This document shows, piece by piece, positions 37,690-48,614 of a stretch of DNA of 64,000 nt. Source of the DNA: Parietaria judaica (lineage: Eukaryota > Streptophyta > Magnoliopsida > Rosales > Urticaceae); contig OX940863.1 in assembly GCA_954871525.1 (NCBI GenBank), positions 9,710,001-9,774,000 on the forward strand, in the 5' to 3' direction. The position numbers were made by a program, and so were the translations under genes. Each line of letters opens with the position of its first letter. The stretch's first letter is position 1. The notes under the pieces were generated by a model that worked only from the letters and a program-made list of their open reading frames with translations, was not told the DNA's origin and searched no databases.

Positions 37690-37905
37690 TAAAAGGTTAA
37701 TAGCTGCATAAGTATTTAATATTTTGATTTTGTGGTGGTATAAATTCAACTTTTTTGTTTCGGTCAAAGTTCTCAATGTTTTATCCGCTTGTCATTGGAC
37801 TTTTTTAGTACTAGAAAAGAAAGATAATAATATTTTTTGAAATAACACTTTTGTAAGACTTAACGGCACATCCAAAATAAATAAAAAATGGACGGAATTA
37901 TGCCA
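37690..37905. mobile_element. MITE relic (TTAATAGCTGCATAAGT end)
   Basis: The left part TTAATAGCTGCATAAGTATT followed by TTTGTGGTGGTATAAATTC is mirrored by GGAATTATGCCACCATGAAG near the right end. The same left text occurs at 39130, so this is a repeated family. The arms are diverged. Confidence 0.5.
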
Positions 37906-37967
37906 CCATGAAGTTCGATTTTGACCGTGAAAAAAATAAGATCGAATTAATGCAACCATAAGAAAGG

Positions 37968-38272
37968 ATAAATGCCACAGAAGTACTCTAATTTTGACCG
38001 ACTAAGCTGCAAGAGTTTAAAGTAAAAATAGCAGCAAAAGTACCTAAACTCAACAAATGTAAGGAAACACAATTTTTTCGTCCTTTTTTCCATCGAATTC
38101 AAATGAGAGAAGATGTTAGATAGTTGAATGGGCACATAAATGTGAATATTAGGTATGATAACGTCCGTCAAAAATGTCGCCTCACATTTACTTTGGGTAC
38201 TTTTGTTGCTATTTTTCACTTTAAACTTGTGTCACCTCCATTTGTTAATGTTGAAGTACTTTTGCCGCGATT
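37968..38272. mobile_element. Long-TIR MITE of the GCGGCAAAAGTAC family
   Basis: The left arm GCCACAGAAGTACTC ... AGAGTTTAAAGTAAAAATAG, CAGCAAAAGTACC is mirrored by the right arm GGTACTTTTGTTGCTATTTT, TCACTTTAAACTTGTG ... AAGTACTTTTGCCGC. The arms are about 100 bases with roughly 75-80% identity by eye. It is closely related to the older MITE at 15105-15915. Confidence 0.75.
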
Positions 38273-38649
38273 GTCTAAAAATAAAATATAGATTACTCGT
38301 ACCCCTACTAAGTACCAACCCTTAACAAAATGACTTGTCAGAGCCAGCCAGCCAGCCAGCGTAGCTTAGTATTAACTTGATAATGGAATCTTCTGCACAA
38401 AATGACATTGTTGAATCTAAACAATGGGAGCCAAAATAACTTAATGATTTTTATTGCAAACACCAAAATTATGTACAAAAAACAGTTAAAAATCGAATCA
38501 GCCTTTACAGTTTCAGTGTTTCGCCGAAGACAAAACAAGAAACAAAAAAATAAAGTAACATAAACCGACCGAGACTTCCGTTTCATTGGCACGTCTCGGC
38601 CCTGTCGCCTAGCAAAGCACTCGATCGCGATACATCGAGCACGTCAGGA

Positions 38650-38931
38650 TCAGCCACGCGGGCTCGTGAAGCGGCTGCTGACCTGACGGGCGTAGGCGGC
38701 GACGGCCTTGGCCCAGCGTCGGATCTCGGCCTTGATGCTCTTGGAGTCCATCTCCTTGAGGGTCTTCCCCTCCTCCAAGTGGATCGCCTTGCACGAGAAG
38801 AAACGGCCGAAACTGGCCCGTTTCGTGCTCTTCCCGTTCCCCGCGTTGAGGGACCGAGCTTTCTTGACGGACATAACAGCAGCTTCTCTCTCTTCTCTCT
38901 TCTTCCCATGATCCAGAGAGAGATTCTCCAT
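38650..38931 (-). CDS. Small basic protein of unknown function
   Basis: A 93-codon frame: MENLSLDHGKKREEREAAVM then SVKKARSLNAGNGKSTKRAS, FGRFFSCKAIHLEEGKTLKE, MDSKSIKAEIRRWAKAVAAY and ARQVSSRFTSPRG. It has GC-rich, gene-like codon use in AT-rich surroundings. It is basic, with a central FGRFFSCKA patch and an amphipathic C-terminal helix. There is no signal peptide or membrane segment. I do not recognise the family with certainty; it is not a DVL/RTFL or RALF peptide. A second possible start is the Met 20 codons in (MSVKKARSL). A T-rich stretch upstream and a likely 3' UTR to about 38460 make it a plausible real gene. Confidence 0.65.
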   Translation of the reverse strand: MENLSLDHGKKREEREAAVMSVKKARSLNAGNGKSTKRASFGRFFSCKAIHLEEGKTLKEMDSKSIKAEIRRWAKAVAAYARQVSSRFTSPRG

Positions 38932-39129
38932 TTATAGGGAAAGGGAATCAAAGCAGGACAAGTAACATGGCGTTTGTTGACTTTGACCGTTTCAACGCTT
39001 GCTTGGGTTGGGGGCTACGAATCTAAATTGTTTTGAGTTTCATGCGTAAATAACACATGTTCGTTGTACTTTCTCTACATATAGAATATGAAAGTCAGCG
39101 AATCATTTGCGAATGGTGGTTTTTTTTAT

Positions 39130-39505
39130 TAATAGCGGCATAAGTCCTAAATGTTATGTTTTTGTGGTGGTATAATTCCATATATATATTTTTTCGCCGT
39201 CGAAGTTTCCAATACTCATTATTTTCATCTCTCCAAAATTTTTATTACTTTTTTTAGTTAATTTAACATAAGTTTGGATGTATCGTTAAGTCTTCGACAC
39301 GTGCCCCTTTCGAGAGAGAAAGAGAGAGAATTTCGTTAACGGGAAAATTCAAAATTTTGTTAAATCAATTGAAAAAATTAAACATAATATTGGTGAGAAG
39401 TAAAATAGTGAACATTAAGAGCTTTGACCATAAAAAAAATAAAAAATAAAAAAGTTTATGTCACTGTAAAAGAAAAACATTAGGTAGTTAAACCGCTACT
39501 ATTTT
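39130..39505. mobile_element. MITE of the GCGGCATAAGTCC family
   Basis: The left end TTAATAGCGGCATAAGTCCT, AAATGTTATGTTTTTGTGG matches in inverted form the right end GTTTATGTCACTGTAAAAG, AAAAACATTAGGTAGTTAAACCGCTACT. The centre is AT-rich and lacks coding capacity. The tips match those of the 232-690 element. Confidence 0.6.
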
Positions 39506-39808
39506 TTTTCTGTTGGTGAGGATAGATATTATACTTGTTCTTTTGTTTCTTGTGGCCCACGGAAATGAAGGATTTCTTGTTGTCTTTTGTTGCAAAGAAT
39601 AATCAGTTGAAATTGGTGAGTCGTGGCACGGTTTAGGAAAACCAAAGAGTTGCTTTGAAGCTTAATTTAGAGTGTTTGAATTGAAAATAATAGCATTCTC
39701 AGATTCTGATAGGATAAGTATTCGCTTAATTGGTAATTTTATCATCCTAAGTCATGGCCGGCCCTGAGTTTTGAGGGGTCCTAGGCGATTTTTTCTTTTC
39801 TTTTCAGG

Positions 39809-39810
<2 letters not shown>

Positions 39811-39842
<32 letters not shown>
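39811..39842. repeat. (AT)n microsatellite
   Basis: A run of TA units at the left edge of the composite transposon relic. Confidence 0.95.
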
Positions 39843-39844
<2 letters not shown>

Positions 39845-40104
39845 CTAATAAAAAATTAATCCTTTTAATTATAATTATTTTTACAAGTTTTTATTCGAAA
39901 CTTTAAAAATTAAATTTTCATATTGTAATTTTTTTTTACAATTGATATAAAGTTGTTTTTATTTAGTTAAGTGTTAAATTATCTAATAGTGTGATTTTCT
40001 TCTTGAAATACAGTATAAAACAAAAAAATAGTGCACAATCGCTTATTACATTTTTTTTATTATTAACAAGTACCTTAATAGTTGTAATTCATGAAAACAA
40101 TAAT

Positions 40105-41270
40105 TGTACTTTTGCCGCAAAATATAATTTTGCCTCAAATCTGAAATTAAATTGCACCAAAATCTCAACTTATTATATGAATAAATATTTAATGATAGCT
40201 AACAACAAGAAAAGTCAGTTTATTACCTCAAAAATCAAAAAATATAAAATTTAAAGACTTTTGCCGCAATTAAGAGCTTATCCGATTTAAGCTCAAACCT
40301 GAAATTAAATTGTACCAAAATCTCACATTATTATAGGAATAATTATTTAATGAAAGCTAACATCATGAAAAGTCACTAGATTACCTTTGAAATAAAAAAA
40401 AAAAAAAAAAAAAAGATAAACTTAAAGACTTTTGCCACAATTATAAGAATAGCCGAATTATCGTCGAAACTGAAAATAAATTACACCAAAATATCATATT
40501 ATTATTTCAAAAAATATTTAATCAATGAAAACACTAAAAAAGAATGAGTAGATTACCTCACAAATAAAAAAAGATCAACTACTTAGAATACTTTTGCCGT
40601 AATTATGAGAAAATCGGATTTAAGCTCAAATTTGTAAAAACAATTCACCAAAATCAGAGATTAATATTTCAATAACTTATTAATGAAAGAGAAACGTGAA
40701 AAAAATGATTAAATTACTTCAAAAATAAAAAAAATGTGAATTTCTATACTTTTACATAAAAAAACCCAAAAAAGAAATATTGTAATCTTGAAATTCAAGA
40801 CCTCAAAGCCCCACAAACTCATATTTCTTACTAACTACAATCTTTTAAAGCCTATACAAACATTGAATAATAAAAAAATATCTATGTTTTTATCAAATTT
40901 CAAAATTCAAAACTTTGTATACTTTTGCCTGACAAGCATGAAAATCCGAGTTTCCTCTAAATCTAACAAAATAATTACAAATAAGTCATCAAAAAAAGTT
41001 TTCATCAAGATATATTCATAAGAATGCAAAAAAATCACAAAATTACCAATCTTTACCCATTTCGAAACATAAATCATATGAGAAACTAACTCTTAAGTTT
41101 TGAACTCGTGCAAATCTTCTCAAAATCGTGAAAATGAGTAAATATCAAAGAAAAAAAATGCATGGTTCATATAGATCTATCATTATAAGTCATAAATCTA
41201 CCAAAAAGTTCAAAAAAAAAATCGAAGAAATTCGGTGAAAAATGCCTAGATCAAAACTTTACAAACTTTT
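40105..41270. repeat. Divergent tandem repeat, about 150-172 bp period
   Basis: ACTTTTGCCGCAA or a close variant recurs at about 40109, 40257, 40429, 40590, 40747 and 40919, with a related copy at 41259. Between them come, in the same order, a GAAATTAAATTGCACCAAAA element, a poorly conserved TTATTTAATGAAAGCTAACA element, then AGATTACCTC and an A-rich tract. The array lies inside the transposon relic. Confidence 0.75.
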
Positions 41271-41745
41271 GCCTCCTACCGATTAATCACTGAAAATCAA
41301 AGAAAGAATCGAAAAAAGAAGCACTTACCAGTTTGATAATCGCCGAAAGCTACAAGATTGGGCGTGTGGGAGGTGAAAAAGGGCGAGAAGCTAGGGTTAG
41401 GGCGAAAATCGAGTATTTATACTCCTTTTTTTTATTTTTTAAATTTGACCGAAAAGTACTTGAATTTCACACTGAGAAAAACGAAAAATCGCTTGAAAAA
41501 AAGCTTATCGATTATCGCGATTATCGCCGAAAACCTTACAAAACGATAACTAGTGTGGTCGAATATTTACCGATAAGACCGAAAATCGCCGATAATCGAC
41601 GATTATCATCGAAAAGTCGAACCTTGGTTTATCTTCAATGGCGACCACCAACTTCTCCGACCATGGTGGGGGCCCTTGAAACTTGGGGGCCCTAAGCCGG
41701 CGCCTTGCTAGCCTAGTCCAGGGGTCGGCCCCACTAACAGTTTTC

Positions 41746-42814
41746 GTTAGTTTTAACTAATATTATATCTATGGTATTCGAAGGACTAAAGGGGGATAAA
41801 AATATAAAATCATGAAAGTCATTTATCAAAAGGGTTATTAGGCATGGCAAAGTACTTAAACTCTTTGGAATGGCAAAGAGACAACTTAAAAATTGTGGCA
41901 AAAGCATTCAAATTTTTATTTTTGACGGATTGATAGACCTCATCCACTTTTCGTTAGCTTTATTATTATTATTTTTTATACCATTTCCTCCAAGGATGAC
42001 ACATAAACAAATAAACACAAGTGATCAAACTCACAAACATTAGAATAAACCTAGATATAAACAAAGATCTGTGGAACGCTAACACAAATTCTTAATTTCC
42101 TTATCTCACTTTCTATCTCAATCTCTTAGTTCATATCCTCAATAGCATCACGAATTGCGTTGCTAAAAATAGTAAAAAAAACAAATAGAAAAGTGTAAGA
42201 GGTCTACCGATCTGCAAAAAAATAAACTTAAATACTTTTACAATCATTTTTTAAAGTTGACCACGCCACCCTACTTCAAGACAGCTTGGGTACTTATCTG
42301 AATAAAATAAGTGTTCGGTTAAATGATTGCCAACCCCTTTAAGAAAAATATTCCTAATTTCAAGTCGCCCCACCTTTTAAGACAAAAGTGACAAAGTGCC
42401 AAAATCTCACAACTCTTTTAGTTTGTACCAATTCAAATACTCCAAGATTCATGAGCATTTCAACCAAGGTCTATGTATTCACATTTTGATAAAATAGCTC
42501 ATGATACAAAAATAGCTCTATATTCACAGATTTAAATTAATAAGTGTCACTTTTTATATATATATATTTTTATTCCCCAAATATGGCTAGATCTAATTGC
42601 TGCAGTAAACCAAGGAATAAACATGCAATCACGACACTTTAGATTAAATAATATCTCTAAGAACATCCAAATATCACTATCAAAACAAACACGGACCAAA
42701 ATTATGCAACTTACGAACAAGTAAAAGCCAAAATCCTTCTTGGCACTCATCATATCTGGTTCTAAAAAGAGACATCTCAAAAAGCAAATAGAAGAACTCA
42801 GAAAGTCAATTGCT
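41746..42814. other. AT-rich spacer
   Basis: 41820-42260 contains scattered GGCAAAGTACTT and AATACTTTTACAATC phrases suggesting another old MITE, but the borders are not clear. 42560-42814 should be the 3' UTR of eL28. Confidence 0.45.
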
Positions 42815-44324
42815 TCACTTCCTGATGGCTTTGTGCGCCTGCCTGTTCCTCTTCTTCGCGCCCGACTTGGCAACCTTAAGGCTCCTGTGCACAACACTCA
42901 GCCTTGCCAAAGCCGCTTGCTTCAAATCAGGCCTGTAGTAGTTGTCCCCGACCTGTAATGAAAGAATTACAAACATGTTTGAGAAATTCTGACAGCCATC
43001 ACCCATTGAAAGAAAAAAAAAAGATTTATAAAAATCAGAAGAATATGCTCAGAAGCCAAGCGTAACAATGGTATTTCACTGAAGAGCCTATCGATCCATG
43101 ACAGCTCTTCTTACGTGTTACTTCTCATCACAGCAAAAAGACAATTAAATCCCTAATAGAGCATCAATGCCCAACTATATAACTGATCACAACAGTGAGA
43201 CAAGCTCAGAAGCCAAGCGTAACAATGGTATTTCACTGAAGAGCCTATCGATCCATGATGGCTCTTCTTACGTGTTACTTCTCATCACAGCAAAAGACAA
43301 AAAACCCCTAACAGAGTAACAATGTGCAACGCTATAATGGATCACAACAGTGAGACAAGCTCAGAAGCCAAGCGTAACAATGGTATTTCACTGAAGCGCC
43401 TATCGATCCATGATGGCCCTTCTTACGTGTTACTTCTCATCACTGCTTAAAGACACTGCATGCATACATAAACCAAACTCTAATTTCCTAAAAATATCAA
43501 AACCCATGAATGATTTCACCAGTTAATAAGCTCAGAAGCCAAGCGTAACAAAAATATTTCACTGAAGGGCCTATCGATCCATGATGGCTCTTCTTACGTG
43601 CTACAGCTCATTACCGCAGAAAAACACAGAATAAATTAACAAAAACCCTAAATTCTAACAATTCTTTATAATCTAAAATGGATTTCCCAGGAAAGCTAGC
43701 TCAGAAGCCAAGCGTAACAATGGTATTTCACTGAAGAGCTTATCGATCCATGATGGCTCTTTTTACGTGTTACTCCTCATAACAGCATACCCAAACATAA
43801 TCAGCATAATCCAAACAATTAATTTAAATCCACATCTAAAATCTAATAAAAATGGGAGAGAAAAAAAAAACATCTTTCATTATAATACACACATTAATAA
43901 TCACCACTACACATTCAAAGCGCAGAAATGTACCTGGTTCTTAACAGCATCAGCCATTCTGCGGAACTCCTTCTTCATGACAGACTTGTGAAGCAGAGCA
44001 GCGGGCTTGTTCTGCTTCTTGGTCTTCGTCGTCGCCAGCAATACCGATTGGTCCTTTCCAGCCTGAACCGTCACGGTCTTCTTGTTGGCCAACCCTAATC
44101 CACAAAACCATCCAATGAACAACCATTTCGACTCTTGCAAACAATTCCAGATACAATCATGGAAAGAAGGTGATACCGGAGTGCTTGTAGGAGTTGAGAT
44201 TGCAGAGGTTGTTGCTCTCCTTGCTGAACTGAATGCGAGCGGTTCCATTTCCGAACTGCTTGACGAGGAAGCAGTTGTTCTTCTTGACCATCTCCCAGAT
44301 CAAATGCCCCGGTAGTGTGGCCAT
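42815..44324 (-). CDS. RPL28: 60S ribosomal protein eL28
   Basis: Three exons (44324-44177, 44094-43934, 42952-42815) give 148 residues: [98 protein letters not shown] and a basic tail [12 protein letters not shown]. This is the full length for plant eL28. The exon 1 to exon 2 join splits a Gly codon, and all junctions are GT-AG. The 981-base second intron is occupied by a five-unit snoRNA-like array on the same strand, a common plant arrangement in which ribosomal protein introns host snoRNAs. Telo-boxes lie upstream. Confidence 0.97.
43046..43134 (-). ncRNA. Intronic C/D-box snoRNA-like unit 1
   Basis: C box TGATGA (complement of 43125-43130) and D box CTGA (complement of 43049-43052), about 72 bases apart. 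The boxes are enclosed by a 3-bp TGC/GCA closing stem. An internal hairpin GAAGAGCT/GGCTCTTC (one G-U pair) holds the loop GTCATGGATCGATA. An outer pairing GTAACA/TGTTAC is also possible. Confidence 0.7.
43203..43291 (-). ncRNA. Intronic C/D-box snoRNA-like unit 2
   Basis: Perfect C box TGATGA (43282-43287) and D box CTGA (43206-43209). The internal hairpin is a perfect 8-bp stem GAAGAGCC/GGCTCTTC with loop ATCATGGATCGATA. It is nearly identical to unit 1 across the whole body. The closing stem is only GC/GC. Confidence 0.7.
43357..43447 (-). ncRNA. Intronic C/D-box snoRNA-like unit 3
   Basis: C box TGATGA (43437-43442) and D box CTGA (43361-43364). It has the best closing stem, AAGC/GCTT. 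The internal stem GAAGGGCC/GGCGCTTC has one mismatch. The loop and D-box flank are unchanged. Confidence 0.7.
43528..43618 (-). ncRNA. Intronic snoRNA-like unit 4, C box degenerate
   Basis: D box CTGA (43532-43535) is intact but the C box reads TAATGA (43608-43613). The stem GAAGAGCC/GGCCCTTC has one mismatch and the conserved ACCAT has become ATTTT. Possibly a decaying copy. Confidence 0.5.
43697..43787 (-). ncRNA. Intronic snoRNA-like unit 5, C box degenerate
   Basis: D box CTGA (43701-43704) is intact; the C box reads TTATGA (43777-43782). The loop ATCATGGATCGATA and the GTTACGCTTGGCTT D-box flank are unchanged, but the hairpin stem has end mismatches. Confidence 0.5.
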
Positions 44325-44450
44325 CGCCTCTGTTCCTGCACCAGATTCGAATCAGTACCTCCATGTTGGAATCTTGAGAGATTTCAATGGCGACGAAGGA
44401 TGAATAAACCGTTGATCTGAAGAGAGAAGATACCTCTGGAGAGAGCGTTG

Positions 44451-44540
44451 CTAGGGTTTAGATCGAAGGAGGAGGAGAGAGTGATAGGCCAACAGCGGAA
44501 AGAGCCAATACTGGAATTTATAGTGAAAGTGAAACCCTAA
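44451..44540 (-). promoter_or_regulatory. eL28 telo-boxes
   Basis: CTAGGGTTT (44451-44459, telo-box on the minus strand) and AAACCCTAA (44532-44540) lie in the leader and near promoter of eL28, as in the eS30 gene of this window. They suggest coordinated ribosomal-protein control. Confidence 0.7.
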
Positions 44541-45530
44541 TTGCCTTCGCACCACCAACTGGATTACCAAAATGCCCTTTTTCTTTTTCTTGTTTGTTTA
44601 GACGACGTGTCGTTTCAGAGCTCAAAAACCTAGAGTCGGTTCAGGTCAAATCACATAATTTTAACGTCGTTTTTATTCAAAGCACGCCTTTCTTCAGTTG
44701 TCGTACTTTTACTATGCTGTCGTTTCCGGTAAGGTACTTTTCGGTTGCTAGTCCGTAGACGGTAGAATGTTACCGGATATATATATATATATATATATTA
44801 TATATAAATCCATCCTTGGATTTGAGTCTCTTAGGGTCCTAGGTTAAGAGAGAGAGAGCGGTAATGACTCCTTAGGAAATACCGGTAATACCTCTCCATT
44901 ATAGATTTGGTGCGAAAATGACCAAATACGTTAAAAGGGTGCAAAAATAGAATAACAATTTAATTATATTTGAAAATACCGTATACTGATTTAGCGGCTA
45001 TTTCGCATTCGGATGGGCCGCTTCTACACCAAAAATTATAACCAACGGGCGGGCCACTACCACTATTTGTCTAATAGAGATGCCATTTCTGTACTTCCCG
45101 CTTAATCAACGGCACAAACTCGCCATTAAAAAAAAAAAAAACTAATTTTTATATCCTAGCAAAAGAGAGAAATGAAAACACTAAGCAAAGGCAAAGACTT
45201 AAATTGATGTTACAACATTGTAATGCACATACCTATATTCGTAATGAAATAATGCATTTATCTTAAGAAGTCTAAAGTTTAGGCTCGTAATGAATCCAAT
45301 CATTTATCCCACACGGAATGAACAAGTTATTAACCTCAACTCAATATTAAAACCCTAACCCTAACCCTACCCCTAGAGTTGACTTCGCTGGATTCCTAAT
45401 ACTAGATCAGATCACCATCTTTACACCTTCACTAATGTTACACTCTATATACAGAGCCCCCCCAACAAACAAAAATCCGTTCCCGTCGATCACACTACTC
45501 TCTACCACATTGTACATGAAACGCCCGACG
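44541..45530. other. Spacer between eL28 and the PWWP gene
   Basis: Holds the upstream eL28 promoter, an (AT)n run near 44781, and a GC-richer patch at 45000-45080 of unknown origin. CCCTAACCCTAACCC lies at about 45355, a short telomere-like stretch. 45380-45530 is probably the PWWP 3' UTR. Confidence 0.5.
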
Positions 45531-48500
45531 TCAAACACGGTGACTTTGCCGAGCCGATCCGTTGACCGCCTCGTTTATTCTGCTGAACACGAGCTTGAGT
45601 GGTATACAAGCGATGACCGGACCCTTTGACTTCTCAAGCATGGGCTTCCTCTCTTCCGACTTTTTGTTGCCCGTCAACGAAGACAGTTTCCGGATTTTCT
45701 TAGGCACTAGACCCGATTTCATCTTCTTCTTCTTGGTCTTCTTTGAATTCTTCTTCTTCTTCTTCGGCAGATTATGCTGTGAAACCGTCTTGCCCAAATC
45801 GCCCACCATTGAATTCAAAGCCTCGACGGTGAGGGGGTGGCCCACTATGGCTTTCCCGTTCAGCTTGCTCATGAGAGAGACTAACGGGACATGAAGTGGC
45901 CTGTAGCTGGCTTTGACTTCGACTTTGACTTCGATTAGTGAGGAGTCGGTCAATAGGTTTTTGTCTGATAAATCAACCGCCCGATATCTGGAATGAACCA
46001 TGGATCGGGATTGCCGATAAGGTAGCAACCGTAGAGGTGGTGGCACACTTGCTTCAGGGTCTTCTGGTTCAACCGAAACAGGCATGGGCCCACTAATGCC
46101 GTTGCAAGGATCTGGTTCATCATCCATGTCCATGTGTCTTCTACTAATTCGACTCAGTTTTCTTGTGTTCCGCTTGCCTTTTGATTGCCACTTAGAAGTA
46201 CCACCTTTCTCTAACCTCTGACCAATACTTGTATGAACAGCGGCTTCCGAGCTGGTGGGACCGGTCTCGTTGGCGCCCTCGTTTTTTACTAATAGACCCT
46301 CGACCTGATTGTTTTGACTGCTCTGCTGTTTCAAACCGACGACTAGAGGCTTCTCGCACAAAGGATCTGCGAGATTAAAAACAAAAAACCTGTATGAGAA
46401 AATAATTAAGGGCAAATTTTTTTAATTGCGCCATATCATATATAAGGAAGACAACTGCAAGAAAACACAAAAGGAAAGGGGGAAAATTGGATATTCAATA
46501 GGTACCAAGCTTTCAGTTTAGAAAACACGAGAATATTATGAAGACTTTGGATTTCAAACTCGAAATATGTATAAAAAAAACAAGCACACCTTCGGATTGC
46601 TTTTCGTCTCCAATCCATGGCACATCAAATAATCTTTCCGAAGAATCACCCTCCACAACTCCAGATAGGCTAGAAATTTCTCTCTCTTTGATCAGGGTCA
46701 GTTCAGAAGCATTTTTTGCGTCTCTATCCTGTCCCGACACTCCATTACAGTCCACGGTACCGCTGACTATTACAGAATTACTTCTCTTTGTATCGGTAGA
46801 TTCTAGTACAGATTGATTACAAAAAACGGGAACAGACACCATGGCTGTGCTCTCCAATACCTTCGTCAATGGGCGACGGCGGTTCTTCTTCTTCATAATC
46901 TCGTGAGCGTTAACCACCGGAGTTCTTTTTCTTTTCATACCGTTGATGGAATTTCCATTGGAAAAAGATTTCCCATTGTTCAAATCAGAGAGTGAAGCGT
47001 TTTCTTGTTGAACAAGCTCGAGAAGCCCGCCAGCCTGGACTTTTCTCTTTGATGCTGTAACAATTCCAAGATCCTGAAGGCCTCTCATTCGTTTCACGCC
47101 TTCAGTCCCGTCGTCCTCCGAATCGTTTGGGGTTCTCCTCCTTCCCTGCATAGATTGCACTTTAGAAGAACTCATGTGGTTTGGCTCTTCAAAAGATAAA
47201 CCAGATTGAGATAAATCCTGAGCTGAATCTGAGTGCTCCCCAGAATCACTCACATCGTCATCGTCGGGATTTGCAGACTCAGACGCAGAAGGACATTCTC
47301 CATTTTCACAACTCAAATCGCCGGTTCGACCATTAAAGTCAACGGGATCCTTCACCAGCCGAGAGTTCTCAATCTCAAGAGCATGAATGATCGCATCTTC
47401 TCTCCGTGCATATTTTACTGCCTTCTTACTGGAATTAGCAGCCGAGGCTTTCGCCTTCGCTATGCACTCATCGTATTCTCCGCATCGAAATGATTTCACC
47501 CTCTTCGATTTTTCCAGGTTATACCAGTCCCTAATACAAAACAAAACAAAAAAGCAAATCAAATCACCATCCCAAGCCCCCGTCAAGAAACAACTTCGGC
47601 ATTCAAACAGTAGAGACCATTGAAAAAGGCTTGAAAACACATCTTTACATGCAAATTAAGCACTACCCGGTTCTCTAAGATCACAGACCAAAAACCTCAA
47701 TAGCGAGAAAACATGATTTGAAGAAGATCATCAATACAGCTTTACAGCTCTCTTACTTTTTTTCATAGCCTGGTTTCTAATAAGAATGATTGACAAGAAA
47801 AACACTCCCATGAACTATACAAATTGCAGTCCAATACTGACAAAACTTGCAGCAAAACTACCACTCATAACACCAACAAGAAAAACATTGAAAACAGAAC
47901 AGGTTTTTCGACTATAGAAGAACCAACACCACAGATAAGTGACTACTGAACCAACTACCATCACTTTTCTCATAACACCAACAAGAAAAACATTGCAAAC
48001 AGAAGAGGTTTTTCGACTCGAAGAATCAAAACCACAGATAAGTAACTACTGAACCAACTACCATCACTTCTCTCATAACATCAATGCAAGCAGAACAGGT
48101 TTTTCGACTATCAAAGAACCGAAACCACAGATAAGTGACTACTGAACCAACTACCGTCACTTTTCTCTTAACACCAACAAGAAAAATATTGCAAACAGAA
48201 AAGGTTTTTCGACTATCGAAGAATCGAAACCAAACAGCCTTACAAATTCCCCCAAATACCCAACAAAGGCAACACCAATCTACCAAACCTGAGACCCTAT
48301 CAACCACCATAACCAAGAGCTTTAACGTCTATGAACCAGGTATGTCAATATTAGGTTTAAGCCAAAAAAAAACACACAGAGAGAGAGAGAGAGAGTGATA
48401 GAGGTTACACGCTAGCGTCCTCGCGGCCGAGGAGTTTGACGGGCGTACCCGATCTGGGAGAGACCAGGCAGCTCTCGGAGACCTCGTCGAGACCCATAAT

Positions 48501-48614
48501 CCGGCCCGGCCACCAGGATCCGTTTCGCCGCCGGACCCAAACCAACCCGCCCACCGACGCGTCGATGGCCTTCGCGCTCGCCTCGCCGGAAGAGCTTCCC
48601 ATTCTCGAAACCAA
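45531..48614 (-). CDS. PWWP-domain protein (At1g51745 type)
   Basis: Three exons (48614-48409, 47530-46590, 46366-45531). Exon 1 holds the PWWP core: VGGLVWVRRRNGSWWPGRIM, ESCLVSPRSGTPVKLLGRED. The splice gives EDASVDWYNLEKSKRVKSFR, CGEYDECIAKAKA. The rest is long, acidic and low in complexity with many basic nuclear-localisation patches (MKKKNRRR, KKKKKNSKKTKKKKMKS). It ends IPLKLVFSRINEAVNGSAR. PWWP domains bind methylated histone tails with DNA, so a chromatin role in the nucleus is expected; this plant subfamily has no known enzyme activity. The start may be four codons further in (MGSSSGEAS, 48602), which matches relatives better. Intron 1 carries a tandem repeat. Confidence 0.92.
47866..48236. 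repeat. Tandem repeat, 92-103 bp, in PWWP intron 1
   Basis: About three and a half units share ACCACAGATAAGTGACTACT, GAACCAACTACC, TCATAACACCAACAAG and AGGTTTTTCGACT. They diverge moderately. No C/D or H/ACA box pair is conserved across them, so I treat them as a plain intronic repeat. Confidence 0.85.

Larger units (their letters stand above)
39755..41745. mobile_element. Composite DNA-transposon relic with GGCCGGCCC ends
   Basis: The left edge CATGGCCGGCCCTGAG, GGGGTCCTAGGCG and the complement of the right edge GGGGCCGACCCCTGGACTAG are hAT/Tip100-like GC-rich tips. The right part (41500-41630) carries CGATAATCG-rich sequence ending CGAACCTTGG, which matches the left tip of the hAT at 49518. 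On the minus strand from 41630 there follow TATAAATA, a CCCTAACCCTAGC leader and a GGTAAGTGC donor-like site, as at the 5' end of a transposon gene. No transposase frame remains. Target duplications are unclear. Confidence 0.5.

Noticed and set aside
43046..43787. CRISPR-like regular repeats
   Set aside because: Plant nuclear DNA, units of about 88 bases with C/D boxes, and spacers without conserved length; snoRNA array explains it.
45355..45370. CCCTAACCCTAACCC, telomere-like
   Set aside because: Only three 6-base units, not the plant heptamer array; short runs like this are common near plant genes.
47866..48236. Possible second snoRNA array in PWWP intron 1
   Set aside because: Units keep no TGATGA/CTGA pair, no H/ACA boxes and no shared stem.
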